A DNA stretch of 64,000 bases from Chitinophagaceae bacterium. GTDB taxonomy: Bacteria; Bacteroidota; Bacteroidia; Chitinophagales; Chitinophagaceae. The stretch is taken from contig CANFKE010000002.1 in assembly GCA_947447465.1 (NCBI GenBank), positions 1 through 64,000 on the forward strand. Reading direction: 5' to 3'. A program made the translations under genes and the position numbers. The stretch's first letter is position 1. The number at the start of each line of letters is the position of its first letter. The notes below the pieces were generated by a model. The model did no database searches. It was given only the letters and a program-made list of their open reading frames with translations, and was not told where the DNA came from. Positions 61,043-64,000 of this stretch are shown here, one piece after another.

Positions 61043-63055
61043 TTATTTAAGAGTCTCATCCAGCCACTTAAAGAATTCGCGTTGCCAAGCAAGCGCATTC
61101 TGCGGGTGAAGAACCCAGTGATTTTCATTTGGCAGGTATAACAATTTAGACTTTATGTTACGCATTCTGGCTGCCTGGAAAGCTTCCAATCCCTGCTCTG
61201 TAGGAACACGGAAGTCTATTCCGCCCTGTACGATCATAATTGGTGTATTCCATTTATCTACGAAGTTGCTCGGGTTGAATTTTTCGTAGCTGATAGGTGT
61301 TGGTTCTTTCCAATAAGAACCACCAATATCCCAGTTAGCAAACCAAAGTTCTTCAGTGGTGCCATACCAGCTCTTCAGATCGAAGAGACCATCGTGAGCT
61401 ATAAAAGTTTTGAAGCGGTTGTTGTGCATACCTGCCAACATATAAACGCTGTAGCCACCATAGCTGGCACCCACACATCCCAATCTGCTTTTATCAACAT
61501 ATGGTTCTTTACTAATGTCGTCGATAGCAGAAAGGTAATCCTGCATAGGAAGTCCGCCCCAGTCTTTGCTGATCTCTTCATTCCATTTTACTCCCCAACC
61601 CGGCATACCACGGCGGTTAGGCGCTACTACTATATAACCCTGTGCTGCCATTAACTGGAAATTCCAACGGAAGCTGTAAAACTGAGATAGTGCAGATTGA
61701 GGTCCACCCTGACAATACAGCAGGGTAGGGTATTTCTTAGCAGGATCAAAATCGGGAGGATAAATGACCCATACACCCATTGATGCATTATCAATGGTAT
61801 TGACCCTACGCAACTCTGTTTTACTCATCAACAGGTTCTGATAGATCCTGTCATTCTCATGCGTAAGCTGGATCATATCGCCGTACTGTGGCTTTACGGC
61901 AAATATTTCTGTTGCATGATTCATATCGCAGCGAGTAACAACAATATTGTTACCAGACTGCCCAACAATACCGTTCACATCAAATTTACCTTTAGTAAGC
62001 ATGTTGACAGTTGCTTTATCATTTTCACGCTCAGGCAGATTCAATTCGAAAAGTTGCTCAGTGCCTTCAAATGGTGCGTTGAAATAGATCTTCATGTCTC
62101 CATTTGCCCAAATAAAGCCACCCACTGTACCATTCCAGTTCGCGGTCACATTTTTCTTTTTTTTCTTTTCAACATCCATTATTATGATGTCGTTCTTATC
62201 TGCTTCGTAGCCATCGTGAGCCATGCTGAGCCATGCGATACGCTTACCATCTTTGCTAAAAGAGGGAGCCATATCGTAGCCGTTCATACCTGCACTCCAG
62301 TTATCGGTCTTGGTTGTTGTTACATCATAATAATACAGGTCAGTATTAGTACTGGTGGCATATTCTTTGCCAAATTTCTTTTTACATACATATACAAACC
62401 CCTTACTATCCGGTGACCAAACAAGGTCTTCAGCTCCTCCAAAAGGTTTTTGAGGGCAATCGAACATCTGGTCTTCCATTATGTCGGTAACCTTACCTGT
62501 CTCTATATTGGCAATGAAGATGTGTGAGAATTTGCCATCTTCCCAAGTATCCCAATGTCGGTTGTTGAGGTCGGTATATACTTTAGCAGTGGTATTAGGT
62601 AAGTCAGGATAAATATCTGTCCCCAACATTGGTTTCATCAATACATCTTTAGAGAATGCAACGTATTTGCCATTGGGTGAAACCCATACATTCTCCGCAT
62701 TTTGTAATCCATTATAGACCTCTGTCCATGAGTTACCCGCATCAGTGCTTTTGTAAAGAATGTTGTCATAATAAGAGTACCACAGATCATCGAAGCGTTG
62801 TGTTACTGTTTTGCCCGCATCTGTGGTCCATTCTTTTTTGCTGCCATCCTCTATTGCTACTCTGTAATGATGGCTAGTGCTTTTTTCAGTTTTCCAATCT
62901 GTAGATCGGGATGAATAGTATAGGTACTTACCATCTTTGCTCACTGCATCGGCCGATACCTTGCGAACGCTCAGCAGCATTTCGGGGGTCATGCGCTCTT
63001 GGGCGTATGTGGCTGCACTAAGGAGTAATAATAAAGGGAGTATTGTTCTTTTCAT
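61043..63055 (-). CDS. Secreted S9 family (prolyl oligopeptidase) peptidase
   Basis: 670 aa. Signal peptide MKRTILPLLLLLSAATYAQ. A beta-propeller (~30-400) has WD40-like PD40 blades (LVWSPDSKGFVYVC, MAPSFSKDGKRIAWLSM). The alpha/beta-hydrolase domain has the catalytic Ser in CVGASYGGYS, Asp in IVQGGIDFRVP and His in NENHWVLHP. It should cleave peptides in the periplasm, probably of the dipeptidyl/acylaminoacyl type. Confidence 0.93.
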   Translation of the reverse strand: MKRTILPLLLLLSAATYAQERMTPEMLLSVRKVSADAVSKDGKYLYYSSRSTDWKTEKSTSHHYRVAIEDGSKKEWTTDAGKTVTQRFDDLWYSYYDNILYKSTDAGNSWTEVYNGLQNAENVWVSPNGKYVAFSKDVLMKPMLGTDIYPDLPNTTAKVYTDLNNRHWDTWEDGKFSHIFIANIETGKVTDIMEDQMFDCPQKPFGGAEDLVWSPDSKGFVYVCKKKFGKEYATSTNTDLYYYDVTTTKTDNWSAGMNGYDMAPSFSKDGKRIAWLSMAHDGYEADKNDIIIMDVEKKKKKNVTANWNGTVGGFIWANGDMKIYFNAPFEGTEQLFELNLPERENDKATVNMLTKGKFDVNGIVGQSGNNIVVTRCDMNHATEIFAVKPQYGDMIQLTHENDRIYQNLLMSKTELRRVNTIDNASMGVWVIYPPDFDPAKKYPTLLYCQGGPQSALSQFYSFRWNFQLMAAQGYIVVAPNRRGMPGWGVKWNEEISKDWGGLPMQDYLSAIDDISKEPYVDKSRLGCVGASYGGYSVYMLAGMHNNRFKTFIAHDGLFDLKSWYGTTEELWFANWDIGGSYWKEPTPISYEKFNPSNFVDKWNTPIMIVQGGIDFRVPTEQGLEAFQAARMRNIKSKLLYLPNENHWVLHPQNALAWQREFFKWLDETLK

Positions 63056-63167
63056 ATTTGCAATTGGAAATTCTGTAAAATCTGTGTGCTATATTATATC
63101 AAATGTAATAAATGTAGTCAAGCAAAGGTATATGTGGGTAACAATTGTAGTTTAATAATTGTTACGA

Positions 63168-64000
63168 TTACTTTTTAATGCTTGAACGATCTGTCTGCTT
63201 TTTGGGTTCCTGTTTAGGCTCAAAGTCAACAATATTTTCCCATCCTGATCTCAAAATGAGTAAGCCTCCCGAATAGGGGATAACTTCTTCCGGTTGAACT
63301 TTGCCAAAAAGATTTCCCGGGTCCCATTTGCCATTTTTATTCCTGTCTTCAATAATTCGGAAAGAATATTTGGCAGGTTTAAGTCGTGTGAGATCTATAG
63401 TAGTGTCAGTAACAGCTTTCTGATATATGGTGTCATTGTCGGCCATTACCTGTAAAACAAAAGATGAGCCTTTATACTTACCTGGTAATCTGATACTTAT
63501 CTTACCATAATCATCGTCTTCTTTAGTTCTGAAAATATATTTTGCCGGAGGTACTTCAGTGCCTGCGGAATCTTTGGCGAATCCTTTGGCTAATCGTAAA
63601 GTATATAATGTATTCTCTTTCCAATTGACAGCTAATCTTAGCTTATTAGGGTTTGCTGGGTCTGAAACAACATTGTAGCTTTCCGAAATATTTACATTGC
63701 TGCTATCATAACTAAGAGTGACCTTGTCTTTGTTAATGACCGGGAAACGAGAAAAGTTTACCAGCAGATCATTATTAATATCAAATGTGCGTTTGTCTTT
63801 TGAAGAAGTATCGATGGCCAGAGTGTATGAGAAAACATCGGATCTGGTCTGTCCAATTCCGGTTCTGGTGTTGATCTTTGTTGAACTATCAGTAGTCTTT
63901 TTTGTGGTATCTACTTCAGTAAATAATTTCAAGACAATTGGAGCTTCAGTTGAATCTCCCGGCATAACAAAATGATCCAGAAAAGAGATCATTTCAGATT
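63168..64000 (-). CDS. Ig-like domain surface protein (5' partial)
   Basis: The frame stays open to the window edge (SEM before the ATG at 63992), so only the C-terminal ~277 residues are present. The visible part begins in a lower-complexity linker, then an SbsA-type Ig-like fold (DLLVNFSRFPVINKDKVTLSYD, NTLYTLRLAKGFAKDSAGTEVPPAKYIF), then a second beta domain with a DRNKNGKWDPG calcium-like loop. This matches Bacteroidota Ig-like lipoproteins with a C-terminal DUF2141-like region. The signal sequence lies outside the window. Confidence 0.75.
   Translation of the reverse strand, partial: SEMISFLDHFVMPGDSTEAPIVLKLFTEVDTTKKTTDSSTKINTRTGIGQTRSDVFSYTLAIDTSSKDKRTFDINNDLLVNFSRFPVINKDKVTLSYDSSNVNISESYNVVSDPANPNKLRLAVNWKENTLYTLRLAKGFAKDSAGTEVPPAKYIFRTKEDDDYGKISIRLPGKYKGSSFVLQVMADNDTIYQKAVTDTTIDLTRLKPAKYSFRIIEDRNKNGKWDPGNLFGKVQPEEVIPYSGGLLILRSGWENIVDFEPKQEPKKQTDRSSIKK

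Overview
The window looks like chromosomal DNA of a Bacteroidota bacterium, most likely Chitinophagia/Chitinophagaceae-like. The support is: promoters of the TAnnTTTG (-7) type, often only a few bases before the ATG; no obvious Shine-Dalgarno sites; C-terminal type IX secretion (T9SS) sorting domains; a Bacteroidota-style long IleRS; a DUF4465/BtuG-type B12 surface locus; and many small secreted orphan proteins. No rRNA, tRNA, CRISPR array, integrase or transposase was recognised by eye.

Layout. 1-3.5 kb: the 3' part of a DsbD-like thiol reductant transporter and a COG2509 flavoprotein. 3.6-7.1 kb: a cobalamin riboswitch in front of three surface proteins (DUF4465-T9SS, a second T9SS protein, and a BtuG-like beta-propeller lipoprotein), without a TonB receptor. 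7.1-9.1 kb: an unusual segment with a tandem ~360-bp repeat built from short perfect hairpins, four TTATCCACA (DnaA-box) sequences, an AT-rich tract, an operator-like direct repeat and one helix-turn-helix protein; its base composition is opposite in strand sense to its surroundings. 9.3-15.6 kb: ileS, a histone-H1-like/DksA fusion, a small secreted protein and dusB. 15.7-24 kb: a TPR histidine kinase, a phosphodiesterase, DinB, a Cys/Met PLP enzyme, a methyltransferase and several small secreted orphans separated by dispersed palindromic repeats.

24-35 kb: uvrA, an ECF sigma factor, a tetR-tolC-emrA-emrB drug efflux operon, and a TPR-PAS protein that ends in an H-box without an ATPase domain. 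35-41 kb: a response regulator overlapping a multi-PAS kinase, a seven-haem cytochrome with TPRs and a secreted phosphodiesterase-like protein. 41.4-46.8 kb: a PolX-like PHP protein with a decayed polymerase site, a small lipoprotein, a MauE-thioredoxin protein and a GT2 plus FAD-enzyme sugar pair. 46.9-53.2 kb: a membrane-anchored MutS homologue, ubiE/menG, engB, a TMTC-like membrane protein and ribF. 53.3-64 kb: an intracellular trypsin-like protease, an S1/P1 nuclease, sucA, a receiver-PAS protein, an ABC-2 exporter, an S9 peptidase and the C-terminal part of an Ig-like lipoprotein that runs off the window.

Most genes are ordinary housekeeping or envelope functions. The parts most worth attention are the palindrome family (perfect hairpins whose arms vary while the AGA/TCT triloop is kept) and its 7.1-8.0 kb array, the receptor-less B12 locus, the GXHH active-site motif of IleRS, and the kinase-less H-box protein.
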